Shown here: in pieces, positions 11,622-22,463 of the stretch
Position numbering within the stretch: position 1 is the stretch's first letter
How the letters are laid out: every line of letters begins with the position of its first letter
NCBI GenBank assembly: GCA_032622095.1
Contig: CP136069.1
Span: forward strand, 3,251,566-3,315,565
Reading direction: 5' to 3'
DNA: 64,000 bases
From: Siphonodentalium dalli
Taxonomy: Eukaryota > Mollusca > Scaphopoda > Gadilida > Siphonodentaliidae
Position numbers and translations under genes: made by a program
The notes under the pieces: model-generated
Databases searched by the model: none
What the model was told of the DNA's origin: nothing
The model's input: only the letters and a program-made list of their open reading frames with translations

Positions 11622-11843
11622 CAGTAATGCCCTAAATAATCAACTCCTTAACCACATCAGAATTATTCGTAACTTTTCAGGATTTAGTCGGAAATATGGC
11701 TTTTTGCCATTCATTGGAAAGCCCTCACTGAAAGCTTTTCGATTAATGGCAACAAGCCATACATGTATTTCCGACTAAATCCTGATTTTTTTTTACCCAT
11801 AATTCTGATGTGGTTAAGGAGTCGATTATTTAGGGCATTACTG
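11622..11843. mobile_element. Tc1/mariner-type foldback MITE
   Basis: 222 bp, ends CAGTAATGCCCTAAATAATC and its inverse GATTATTTAGGGCATTACTG, flanked by TA on both sides. CAGT termini with a TA duplication are the Tc1/mariner signature. The body is a long foldback (GATTTAGTCGGAAATATGGC ... inverse). About ten relatives in the window: 6677, 14807, 30960, 35650, 38677, 42131, 46180 (half), 52427, 55890. Confidence 0.88.
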
Positions 11844-11874
11844 TAACTCTGTATCCATATTACCGTATACTAAC

Positions 11875-12024
11875 CCTTAACTCTGTTCTTCACTTGATTG
11901 TACTCTTCCGGTGGAGTCAGCACAAAGTTAAGCCACTGCACAAATCCTCTCTCTTGTTTCTCCATCCAGCGTTCATCGTAGTACATATTACGTGCAGCAA
12001 ACGGGAGAGGGTGTCGAGGGAGAG
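11875..12024 (-). CDS. ASPM: ASPM exon 4: RHPxPFAAxNMxYDERW block
   Basis: 150 nt, residues about 1017-1066. The acceptor is GTCTTATTTCCAG|CTCTCC and the donor AAGG|GTTAGT, both phase 1. It carries one of the most conserved ASPM segments, [19 protein letters not shown], followed by [21 protein letters not shown]. This block lies upstream of the CH domains in all family members I know; its structure and exact partner are not evident from sequence. The donor uses GTTAGT rather than an overlapping GTTAAG four bases earlier, because only GTTAGT keeps the phase into exon 5 (K-VDAHKLAL). A Tc1-type foldback element (11622-11843) ends 31 bp beyond the donor. Confidence 0.95.
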
Positions 12025-12154
12025 CTGGAAATAAGACACTGTGATCAGAAAACGGCAGAAAGACGGAAACATAATGGGCTATGCACATTAGTTCGCAGGA
12101 CCAACACCAGTTTATCATGGACAATTCATATACGTGCTTCAACAGTACACCCTA

Positions 12155-12460
12155 CATGTTATTTCTATAATGATGACTATGACCCTAGAAAATCTGAACA
12201 GTTCAAAACATTTCTATGGAGAGATAATACATTTTCGATCTTATAACTCGTCTGGTTTGGCTCACAACCACATCAATACTTGTTTGTGATATGCCCTAAA
12301 TACTAGGTTCTATATAGTTTTATATATCATTATAGTCTGCACATGTGCGTGGATATGAAATACAAGCCATCTATTTGATTATTTATAATGATACTTGTTT
12401 TAGGGGGTAGTAGGAAGACAGCACGATAGGGCTAGGCTACTCCCAACAAATACAGCATTA
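12155..12460. repeat. Dispersed repeat, inverted relative of 54910-55180
   Basis: Shares 'GATAATACATTTTCGATCTT', CTCGTCTGG, CTCACAACCACA and TTTTAGGGGGTAGTAGGAAG blocks, in inverted order, with 54910-55180. Class unknown; no TIR or protein seen. Confidence 0.7.
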
Positions 12461-12462
12461 TT

Positions 12463-12851
12463 CAAGGCTCAAAATAAATTATTTAAATTCCAATCAACTC
12501 ATTATTCGTCAATGATGTGAATATTTTAGTGAGCGTCCAATCACCACCCAGGAAAAACCCATGTTATTTTTGTTTTTAAAAGCTCAAAAACTTTACGTCG
12601 ATTAATAAAGACATACGCAATTCTCAATTGACATAATTATATTACTCTGAATTGATCTGAAATTAAAAAAGAACTATATTTTACTTTCAATGTATGATTT
12701 GGCCAGTAGTGGCTCCTTGGCCGTACCCAAACAGATAGATTGTTTAAAACTTTGCATTGGACAAAATGTCCGACAGATACAGAAGTGCACTGGACATAAG
12801 CCTTTTTTTCGTCGGACAATGACCTTGACTGGCCGCTTATTTTGAGACTTG
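12463..12851. mobile_element. Short TIR element, relative of 49823-50567
   Basis: Begins CAAGGCTCAAAATAA and ends TTATTTTGAGACTTG, imperfect inverted repeats. 12485-12851 aligns in the same orientation with 50212-50567, e.g. CACCCAGGAAAAACCCA and GGCCAGTA(G/A)TGGCTCCTTGG. Any reading frame across it is shared only because the DNA is shared. Confidence 0.65.
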
Positions 12852-13489
12852 ACCTAATTATATCTTACTGCCATTGCATAATTCAAGTGTGTATTGTATA
12901 TAAATTATACTATCCTATCCCCTGGACAATAATACTCTTTAATGCTCCAATTAAACATGCATGCACCTTTATTATTATCTTCGGAAATTCCCCCCTTGTA
13001 CAGTGCTTATTTGGTTCTGCATGTTTATTAATTTTAAGGCTATGAAAATTGAAATCAGCAGAAACTCAAGATTTCTATATGATAATGATATCAAAATAAT
13101 GAGCTTACTGATAACTTTATGCATGTACATATTCAAGTATATGGCATACATGTGAACATTTAAATATTGAATAACACACACATGACACATACTATGTTAC
13201 TCCTATACTTGACCTGCTATAAAAATAATTTGTTTAACCACAGTTGATGTTTTGCGCACAGTTCACCCTGCACTATTATTTGGGTCTGCACTTTCATTAA
13301 CTTTCAGTGGAATTCCCCCCTGCACTATTATTTGGGCCTGCACTTTTATTTGGAGCCCGAGAGAAAAGGGTCTACCGGTATACATGCATATGGACTATAT
13401 ATGAGAATTTTCAATCAATTAAACGACTGCAAAAGATAAAAAAAATACTCCTATTGCCCATACTCATGCGGTCAGTCAGAAATACTGTA
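12852..13489. other. ASPM intron 3: nothing recognised
   Basis: AT-rich. Twice 'CCCCCCTGCACTATTATTTG' or near variants appear at about 13268 and 13315. No exon seen. Confidence 0.4.
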
Positions 13490-14152
13490 TAATTAAACTA
13501 ATTTAAATAGTGTATAATTAAACTAATTTAAATAGTGTATAATTAAACTAATTTAAATAGTGTATAATTAAACTAATTTAAATAGTGTATAATTAAACTA
13601 ATTTAAATAGTGTATAATTAAACTAATTTAAATACTGTATAATTAAACTAATTTAAATAGTGTATAATTAAACTAATTTAAATAGTGTATAATTAAACTA
13701 ATTTAAATAGTGTATAATTAAACTAATTTAAATAGTGTATAATTAAACTAATTTAAATAGTGTATAATTAAACTAATTTAAATAGTGTATAATTAAACTA
13801 ATTTAAATAGTGTATAATTAAACTAATTTAAATAGTGTATAATTAAACTAATTTAAATAGTGTATAATTAAACTAATTTAAATAGTGTATAATTAAACTA
13901 ATTTAAATAGTGTATAATTAAACTAATTTAAATACTGTATAATTAAACTAATTTAAATACTGTATAATTAAACTAATTTAAATACTGTATAATTAAACTA
14001 ATTTAAATACTGTATAATTAAACTAATTTAAATACTGTATAATTAAACTAATTTAAATACTGTATAATTAAACTAATTTAAATACTGTATAATTAAACTA
14101 ATTTAAATACTGTATAATTAAACTAATTTAAATACTGTATAATTAAACTAAT
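13490..14152. repeat. 25-bp minisatellite, about 26 copies
   Basis: Unit TGTATAATTAAACTAATTTA plus AATAG. The GTGT form fills the first two thirds and the CTGT form the last third, with one CTGT copy early on, so the array shows block-wise homogenisation. It lies in ASPM intron 3. Confidence 0.97.
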
Positions 14153-14806
14153 TTCTTGATTACTACTACCGAGAACTCCATCAACTAATCACTAGTTAGT
14201 TGCAAATGAAAGGTGCCTGTATTCCCCCCCCCCACCCCCCGGTGCTACCAATAATTGGCAGAAGAGATGGAAAGGACAAATTTCTCATGGAAAATTCAAT
14301 GCTGTGGCATATTAGATTCCACATGTTGTCATGGCCTATTTTGAGAACTGTTGATAATTGACATGTGACCCAATGTGCAATAGGGCTGTAACGATACACC
14401 TGGTCACGATACGATACATGATATGTCAGTCATATCAACAGAACCAATATTTTTACCCTGTAAGGATAACCCTCAAGGCAGTCGAGAAAAACTGCAAACA
14501 AAATTGCCCAATCGGCCTCTGTGTCAAGTTCTAAAAAATTTACCAAAAAATGTAGGAATAAAAGCTCGGACTAAATAATGCATTTTGAAAAAAAGGGGGA
14601 TATGTGTATTATAAACTCAAAAAAAAAACCCGACAGACCTCATAATGCAGGTGCACAGGTTCCCATAGTACTAAATATCTGTACCATGTGTTAACAAAAT
14701 TGACCGAAAAATGTAGGAATCAAAGCTCGGACAAAATTGTGTCCACGAGCACGAGCAGCAATTTAGCCAGTCTGTTGTTTCTCATTTCTTTCTAACAAAC
14801 ATGGTA
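14153..14806. other. ASPM intron 3: dispersed repeat debris
   Basis: Contains a C-run (14222-14240) and two related blocks, 14515-14570 and 14690-14740 (AAATGTAGGAAT(A/C)AAAGCTCGGAC). No gene seen. Confidence 0.4.
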
Positions 14807-15004
14807 CAGTATTGCCCTAAGTAATCGACTCCTTAACCACAGCATAATTATGGGTAACTTTTCAGGATTTAGTCGGAAATATGGCTTGTTGCCATTCACT
14901 GAGAGCTTTCCGATGAATAGCAACAAGCCATATTTCCGACTAAATCCTGAAAAGTTACCCATAATTCTGCTGTGGTTAATGGGTCGATTACTTAGGGCAT
15001 TACT
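14807..15004. mobile_element. Tc1/mariner-type foldback MITE next to ASPM exon 3
   Basis: Ends CAGTATTGCCCTAAGTAATC and ...CTTAGGGCATTACTAG. The arms mirror around CACTGAGAGCTTTCCGATG. It stops 69 bp past the exon 3 donor. Confidence 0.85.
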
Positions 15005-15073
15005 AGTACCCTGATCCCACTCTAGAATGGGCTTGTACATGTATATAAATATTTTGGTTTGAACTGTACTCAC

Positions 15074-15178
15074 TAGAAGCCGACTTCTTCACCAGCAGCA
15101 GTTTAGCTTGCGGCACGCCTCTCCCAGTCTTCTTATTACTCACAGCTGACATCTTTAAAGGTTTACTAACAACTTTTG
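15074..15178 (-). CDS. ASPM: ASPM exon 3: short basic linker exon
   Basis: 105 nt, residues about 982-1016, phase 1 in and out. The acceptor is TATATATTTCAG|CAAAAG and the donor TCTA|GTGAGT. It encodes a basic linker, KVVSKPLKMSAVSNKKTG followed by VPQAKLLLVKKSAS. The family has the same layout just before the conserved RHPMPF block: a lysine-rich stretch with a short hydrophobic motif (SSLTFIKP in vertebrates; AKLLLVKK here). Joined to exon 4 it gives [14 protein letters not shown] with no gap. A Tc1-type foldback element ends 70 bp downstream of the donor, and a hairpin-derived minisatellite starts about 85 bp upstream of the acceptor, so this 105-nt exon sits between two mobile repeats. 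Confidence 0.92.
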
Positions 15179-15263
15179 CTGAAATATATATAAAATCTCT
15201 TGATAAAATGTGCCGTAACACCTCCATGACTGGAGTTTCCTGAAATCTTGCTAAAACACTGTG

Positions 15264-16535
15264 CCATTAAATACATTCTCTTATATATGACAGTCTCCCA
15301 TAGGGACTAAAACACTGTGCCATTAAATACATTCTCTTATATATGATAAAACACTGTGCCATTAAATACATTCTCTTATATATGATAAAACACTGTGCCA
15401 TTAAATACATTCTCTTATATATGACAGTCTCCCATAGGGACTAAAACACTGTGCCATTAAATACATTCTCTTATATATGATAAAACACTGTGCCATTAAA
15501 TACATTCTCTTATATACCGGTAAGACAGTCTCCCATAGGGACTAAAACACTGTGCCATTAAATACATTCTCTTATATATGACAGTCTCCCATAGGGACTA
15601 AAACACTGTGCCATTAAATACATTCTCTTATATATGATAAAACACTGTGCCATTAAATACATTCTCTTATATACCGGTAAGACAGTCTCCCATAGGGACT
15701 AAAACACTGTGCCATTAAATACATTCTCTTATATATGACAGTCTCCCATAGGGACTAAAACACTGTGCCATTAAATACATTCTCTTATATATGATAAAAC
15801 ACTGTGCCATTAAATACATTCTCTTATATACCGGTATGACAGTCTCCCATAGGGACTAAAACACTGTGCCATTAAATACATTCTCTTATATATGACAGTC
15901 TCCCATAGGGACTAAAACACTGTGCCATTAAATACATTCTCTTATATATGATAAAACACTGTGCCATTAAATACATTCTCTTATATATGACAGTCTCCCA
16001 TAGGGACTAAAACACTGTGCCATTAAATACATTCTCTTATATATGACAGTCTCCCATAGGGACTAAAACACTGCCATTAAATACATTCTCTTATACATGT
16101 ATATGACAGTCTCCCATAGGGACTAAAACACTGTGCCATTAAATACATTCTCTTATATATGACAGTCTCCCATAGGGACTAAAACACTGCCATTAAATAC
16201 ATTCTCTTATGTATGACAGTCTCCCATAGGGACTAAAACACTGTGCCATTAAATACATTCTCTTATATACCGGTATGACAGTCTCCCATAGGGACTAAAA
16301 CACTGTGCCATTAAATACATTCTCTTATATACCGGTATGAGTCTCCCATAGGGACTAAAACACTGTGCCATTAAATACATTCTCTTATATACCGGTATGA
16401 CAGTCTCCCATAGGGACTAAAACACTGTGCCATTAAATACATTCTCTTATATATGACAGTCTCCCATAGGGACTAAAACACTGCCATTAAATACATTCTC
16501 TTATATATAACAGTCTCCCATAGGGACTAAATGAA
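15264..16535. repeat. Hairpin-derived minisatellite, about 25-30 copies
   Basis: Two interleaved unit lengths. The short unit (about 40 bp) is TAAAACACTGTGCCATTAAA plus TACATTCTCTTATATATGA; the long unit adds CAGTCTCCCATAGGGAC. GTGCCA(T)TAAATACATTCTCTTATATATG...CTCCCATAGGGA is one half of the hairpin family at 10573, so the array arose from a broken copy. It lies about 85 bp upstream of the ASPM exon 3 acceptor. Confidence 0.93.
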
Positions 16536-16593
16536 AAGTAAAATCTACCTGGAGCTCTGAATACATTATTAGGACATGTATTTCAACTATTCA

Positions 16594-16993
16594 TTAACCC
16601 TTTACCCAACAAACCGGCCAAAACCGGCCAAATAAAGCTTCAACAGCCTAAAATATCTTGGGTCTGTCTCAATAAAACCATACAAATATGGATATCATTG
16701 GAACCGGCTCCTTGACCACATTGTGATAGTTACAGTTATACCCTGTGCCAATGCATTCTCTTATATATGCGAGTCGACCATAGGTCGCCTCGCATATATA
16801 AGAGAATGCATTGGCCTAAAAAAAATCTTTTTTTAACACTTTTTACCATTTTTTCTTACATTCTTTAACAATTTTATAATTTTTAATGTGTTAAGCCAAT
16901 GCATTCTCTTATATATGCGAGGCGACCTATGGTCGACTCGCATATATAAGAGAATGCATTGGCACAGGGCCCTTCTGTTGGGTAAAGGGTTAA
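16594..16993. mobile_element. TTAACCCTTTACCCAACA element with two internal hairpins
   Basis: 400 bp bounded by TTAACCCTTTACCCAACA and TGTTGGGTAAAGGGTTAA. Inside are two perfect palindromes, 16747-16815 and 16895-16963, each GCCAATGCATTCTCTTATAT...mirrored around GTCGACCATAGGTCGCC, separated by a T-rich spacer. The TTAA ends suggest a piggyBac-type non-autonomous element. A near-identical copy is at 44626-45026; truncated ones at 19275-19520, 57366-57545 and 60481-60541. Confidence 0.85.
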
Positions 16994-17134
16994 CAAGTAC
17001 ATACAATAAGTTCAACAAATGGCCTAGATGTTTGTTGAACTTGTTATCGAACAGCCGTCTGCTTATATTACCAGAATAACCCTTTAGATGAATAATAGAC
17101 CATTCCAGGTCAAATCAGAATCGATTCTCGCTAA

Positions 17135-19183
17135 GGCCTAAACAAATAATACGTTTGTTTCCGCTAACCCGACCGACCCTATTTTAAACCGCCGACCCTA
17201 AACTTTTTATTGCCATTGCAACAAAAAAAAAAAATTGGACCAAAAAAAAATAAAAATAAAAAAAAAAAAAATTATTTAAAAAAAATAAAAAAATAATTTA
17301 GGTCCCAATTCATATCATAACAAGATGAAAAACATTTATATATTTATATATATTGACATAAGAAATTTAAGTTTACAAAAAGATTTAAGTTTAACAGTTG
17401 GAATCATACTGTAAAGTATGTTTGGCTTTATCTAGCTTTCATCTGTGAAAACTTCAAATAATTTGAATTCAGGTGCGGTATGTTATCATTCAGCGTTCAG
17501 ACTTCAGTATTTCAATCAATTACAGCACAGGAACATTAACAATTTGATCAAATCAACCTGGTTATCAAGTGGGATCTCATAATACCAAATGAAAAATTAA
17601 CATAGAGATTAGTACCATATATAGTCATTACTATCTTAATACATGTACATTGTTTCTGTACTACATGTACATGTAGGATTTCTGTATTACATGTACATGT
17701 AGTATATTATGTACGGTATGTGTCTCACTTGAATTTTATAAAATAGCCTATTTATGAATTAGAGTGATGATGGCAAGTCTAATTTCAAGCAGGATAAGGC
17801 TTCCGATAAGCATAATCCATAGAACCAAAAGATATCTGACAATAACTTATAAGCATTTCCAATCCATACATATATAAAAAGTTCCAAAGTTATGCTTGAG
17901 AAACTTGATAAAATTGACCTCTCTGTAAAATTCAAAATACTGACTCAAAGAGCCTTAGGTAGCAGTACACGATTTCCAGCAATTTTGCCAACCTGGGAGG
18001 GGGTACTGTAGTTCAAATCAATGCTGAGCCATTATCTTTGGCATAGGTCCCATCAAGCATGTTTTAATTTTGATAGAAAGTTTAGGTGTAATCATTTGTC
18101 TGTACTTTAGCTTCTTCGTACAATTTGTTATTGAGTTATGCCCCTTGGTCTGCACACACAAAACGCTCAATTTTACCCATTTTTTACTCAAATTGACCAT
18201 TTTCAACCCAAAAACAGACCATGATAGAGCGAATGTCAGTAAATAAGCTTCTTCCACCTGATAGAGCTATTTTAGTGCTGAGAAATATTTGAAATAAAAA
18301 AAAAAAAGTTATCGTATCAATTTGAAAAAAATGTCTTGCGAGCCCAGATGACAGAATTCAGGGGAGAGAAATCGGGCTATTTTCCTGTAACCAATAACAC
18401 AGAGTTGGCCTCCACTGAATACGAAAACCCTGTTGCGTATCCAAATTTTACACTTTTTTGAGAACTTTCCCAGTTTTGTAAAATAATTAAACCTTCAAAC
18501 CAGTAAATACACATTTAACACAGGCTACACTGGCTGTTATGGCCCCCAGATACTTATTTTTCTATTTTTCAGACCCCCTACAACCCGTGAAATCGTGTAC
18601 TGCTACCTTAGATTAGATCTAAATGCAATGGATTTTCAAAAAATTTCCAGGGGAAGAACCCCCACCATCATCAGGGGGTCACCCTTCCCAAACATTCCTC
18701 TGATCAGGCCTTCAGGTTATGCCTTCGGCATATCATTGCCCATAAACAGGTGTCCCCAAAAAATACCTAGATCCTTCACTGAATGCGGAGAAGGTGGTGT
18801 TGTGAAGCCATCCTTAAGAGATCGGTACAAGACGGTCACTCCAATATGTGAACAGTGCAGTGGTGCTGGACTGACTCCAGTTGTCGCCAGACCATATAGG
18901 AAATATTAGGATTATCAAAGACTATCTTAGTATATAGACTAGTATATATGTAAATATTAAAGCATATGTAAGATTGAATTGGAGTTTCTAGTTCCTCTGT
19001 CATCTGGGTTAACCTGATTGGGGCTAAGAAGTGCATAGTTTGGGTTATTGACAAGTATTATACAGTTATTTTTAAAGATACTGAAAAAAAAAAAAATAAC
19101 AAAAAAAAAGAAGTTAAGCCTACCTACCTACCCTAATTTTTTTTAGCTCGTTAGCGGAAACAAAGGTATTATTTGTTTAGGCC
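17135..19183. mobile_element. PIF/Harbinger-like element, copy 1 (with nested insert)
   Basis: 2049 bp. Ends GGCCTAAACAAATAATACG and the inverse ATTATTTGTTTAGGCC, flanked by TAA on both sides (17132-17134, 19184-19186). A 3-bp duplication with GGCC ends fits PIF/Harbinger. It is near-identical to copy 2 at 26668 outside two indels. Both copies hold a frame of 91-104 codons whose last 38 or so residues (GGVVKPSLRDRYKTVTPICE onward) are the same; I do not recognise it and see no DDE transposase. It lies in ASPM intron 2. Confidence 0.85.
17958..18607. mobile_element. Nested TIR element inside PIF/Harbinger-like copy 1
   Basis: 650 bp, ends GGTAGCAGTACACGATTTC and the exact inverse GAAATCGTGTACTGCTACC, flanked by TTA on both sides. 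Copy 2 reads straight through (GAGCCTTAGATTAG), giving an empty site that fixes the insertion and the 3-bp duplication. No protein seen. Confidence 0.92.
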
Positions 19184-19274
19184 TAAATGAAACATGCGAA
19201 TCAACTAAGACTCCCGAAACATATCTCTGTTTGGTTATAGAAAGATAGTCATATCATAGGTACTGCAGGGTGTT

Positions 19275-19520
19275 AACCATTTACCCAACAAACCGGCCAA
19301 AACCGGTCTTCGGTCTGTCTCAATAGAACCATACAAATATGGATATCATTGGAACCGGCTCATTGACCACATTGTGATAGTTACAGTTATGCCCTGTGCC
19401 AATGCATTCTCTTATATATGCGAGTCGACCATAGGTCGCCTCGCATATATAAGAGAATGCATTGGCCTTTTCTTACATTCTTTAACAATTTTATAATTTA
19501 TAATGTGTTAAGCCAATGCA
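19275..19520. mobile_element. Truncated TTAACCCTTTACCCAACA element with one hairpin
   Basis: Left end TTAACCATTTACCCAACA; hairpin 19398-19466; the right half is missing after GTGTTAAGCCAATGCA. Confidence 0.8.
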
Positions 19521-20533
19521 GTGTTTATTTTATTTGGCTAACAATAAATCTTTCAATATTGAAAATGCATGTACAATGAATATTGCAATTCGCATTCCTG
19601 TCATGTTCACATCAACTCACTTGATTATACAGGGAGAGGGCAACGTTTTTAAGATCTTAAAGTAAGATATTGAATACTGTTGAGAAATTGTCTTAAATCC
19701 ATCTCTGAGAAGAGTTAAAATTAAGGCACAAGGCTTGCTCTAATTGCATTGAATTTCCAAAACAATGCCAGGGGATACCCTTCGAACCACCTCTAATATG
19801 GAACAAGTGATATTAATCATACTCTATATACTTCTCCCACCAAACTTATGGCATACATATCATGATTCAATTTTGATTCTCGTACCATCAAACTTGTGAA
19901 TCAACTTTGATTCTCTCGAAAATGGATGGATTTTAAGGCATTCAAATGTATGCTTAACTCTAGTGTCCCGAATAGAAGAACAGACCGGAATAGTAGTACA
20001 GGGTGGACGATTGGGCAAATTTCAATAATAGAAGACTGGAATAGAAGTACATGGCGGACAAATTCTTAGATGTCTCAATATTCGAACAAGCCGATCATTG
20101 GATATCAATCTGTCAAGCCTCCCTTGATATTTGCGGGTACTTGAGTGTCCAATAACTGAAATGGAATTCAAAGTCAATGACATCCAGTTTTCGATATCTA
20201 CCAGTACCAATACCGGTACATGTATTACTACGCTACTGGTACATGTACTATTAGTGGTAACTTTAGATGGGGTTGAGTGTCATGACATGGATGATTAATT
20301 GGCTGTTGCCAGCTGTGGCTTATAAATTTGTCAATAAAAAGCTACAGCTGGCAAATTTTATACGATTTAATATGTCAGATTGAAATTGAACAAAAATAAA
20401 CATATAGACCGGAATAACCTCATACAGGGCGGCAATTTTCATGAAAAAAAATTAAACATACACGTATGTTTATTCGGGACACTAGAGTAGTACTTTTGCA
20501 ATTGATTTATAGGTAAAGAAGTGGTTAATGTAC
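19521..20533. other. ASPM intron 2, 3'-proximal part (next to exon 2 donor)
   Basis: No exon or array. A hairpin at 20300-20353 pairs TTGCCAGCTGTGGCTT with its near-inverse. Fragments 'GACCGGAATAG...GTACA' recur at 19983, 20037 and 20407. Confidence 0.5.
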
Positions 20534-22463
20534 CTTTAGGAACAGTTGTCATAGATCTCCTTGTTTGTTGCTTGGTTCCCGTTGTCATAGATCTCCTTGT
20601 CTGTTGCGTGACTCCCGTAATTGGTCTCTGTCTCTTCGACATCTGCTGTACCTTCGATACATTCTCGGGAGACTTCCTCTTTAGGTCACACGTCCCGCTT
20701 GGGTTCCTTACACTGTCACACACTTCCAGATGTTGCTTGGAGTTACTCATAGATAACCTGTTCTTCTGTCCCTTATCTTCATCACCTTTCGTCTCTACGT
20801 CAGTGTACTGTGACGTATTTCTCTCTGCGGCCGTTGTCACAATTGTAGGAACATTATCAGTCTCCGGGGCTTCAAATGAAATGTTTTCGTCGCTTGAATA
20901 TTTCTTGACGATGGGACTTTGAGAAAGAATGGCGGCTTCGTCGACATCATTATCGGTGCATGGAAGGGGAGAGAACAACCTCTTCTTCTCTATCCCTATC
21001 GTTTTATGAAGGTACGAACATCTTTTATCCACCAGATGAGTAGAGCGTCGTGACGTATCGGGATTTGGACTGGTCGGTAGTTGATTCGGTGTGATGTGAA
21101 TACTGTAGTTACTCGTTGCAGTAACAGGTGTCAGATGACATATTGCATTTGAATGAGAATTTTCTTTTTTCAATCTTTCCAAACTTGCAGTTCTGGAACA
21201 ATCGTCCAAATAATCAATATTACCAGCCTCAATTTGACTATGCCCGCCCATTGTCAGGCCACCATCATTCACATTTCCAGACAAGTCACTCCCACTATTT
21301 TCTTTCTCGTCTTCACTTCTTGATTCAAAGAGCTGCTTTCTCGACACAAATCCGTCCACATCAACTTCAATTTGAACCTTGGACTTTGTCACGGTACTCG
21401 TCATCAGAGGGTAAGATTTCGCGATGGTTAAATTCGTTAAATCTTCACTGCTTTTTGCGGGTACCTGTTCACACAAAGGAGCGCTGAATGGAGGTGAGAT
21501 ATTCGATGGAGCAGCACACTTTTTGGATAGTAATTTCTTGGGCAAATTAATCTTCTTCTTTAAAGACGTATATGTTGTTCTTCGTGGGCTAGAGGTAGCT
21601 TTCTCAATCTTTGCAATCCCTTTTTCTCCCTTTAGGGGCTTAAATTTCTCCTTACATGTAGTTGCTTCAACACCGACATGCTGTTTCGATGTCCGCACAC
21701 TTCTACCCGCAGCTATATTAGGTTGCCGTGGAAACTTCCTTAAGTTGTTTGCAGGTGACTTGGGTTTTAGAGGCTTTTTAACAATCACTCTCGTCGTACT
21801 GGCTGATTTCCTGACACCTGCTTGAATATTCTTCGTCTTGATATTATTTGATGATTTTTCGGCACTCTTCCGAATGATATTGGCTGCAGTAATAGACTCG
21901 GTCCCGCTTGCGTTCTTTGAAGCCTCAAGCTCCTTTAGATACGTATTAGGGCTAACAACAGGTTTATAGGCAACGCTATCTTCATAGAAAACATTTCTCT
22001 GCGGAGTCTGTGTAAATATACCAGTACTTTGGAACACATCAACATCAGTAATCTTCACATCTTTCAGAACAGACTCGGTCAATACTTTCGGAGAAAGTGA
22101 ACCAACAATCGGTGATATTGCCTGATTCTTGTCATGTCGTTTTCCCTTGATATCATCATAAGGACTATAATTTCCACTGGACTCGGACAGGACATTTTGA
22201 CTGTTGCTGTCCCTCAGAACCTTCGGCTTCTCAGTTGAATTGTTTCCCCTGAAGTTGAATGTTTTATCAGATTTTCTTGGTGAGCTGTTCTGGGTGGGAT
22301 GGATGTTTTCATCATTCTCCTTATTCTGGCTTGAGAAGTAATCATCAACAAGCGAGGTGTCGTTTGCGTTCTTGGGGTTGTAAGCATTCTGAAGCGACTT
22401 CAAGCCTGGTGTTTGAAGTACGTTTACTGGCTTTCGGACCCGGGAATTGAGTAGACCTCTTTT
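20534..22463 (-). CDS. ASPM: ASPM exon 2: large disordered, basic, S/T-P rich exon
   Basis: Long exon of 1930 nt, residues 339-981 plus one base. The acceptor is TATATTTTCAG|AAAAGAGG and the donor AAAG|GTACAT (phase 1), which rebuilds PK-AKVV with exon 3. In vertebrate ASPM the equivalent position is also taken by an oversized exon of low conservation. The product is low-complexity and rich in S, T, N, K and P, with many minimal Cdk-type S/T-P sites (QTPGLK, HPTQNSSP, FTQTPQ, LPTSPNPD, LKRKSPEN) and basic clusters such as KKPLKPKSP and SKRQRP that could serve as nuclear localisation signals. No folded domain is visible. Near the 3' end a 39-bp stretch is duplicated in frame, giving two copies of QQTRRSMTT. 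Codons are varied and the frame is clean, so the exon is not a relic. Confidence 0.92.

Noticed and set aside
12637-12819. Similar minus-strand peptides at 12637-12819 and 50298-50513 (SHYWPN, SSFLISDQFRV)
   Set aside because: The similarity is explained by the shared transposon sequence; neither frame extends to the element ends.
20521-21825. Plus-strand frames of 119-133 codons
   Set aside because: Shadows of ASPM exon 2, whose minus-strand frame is supported by splice phases on both sides.
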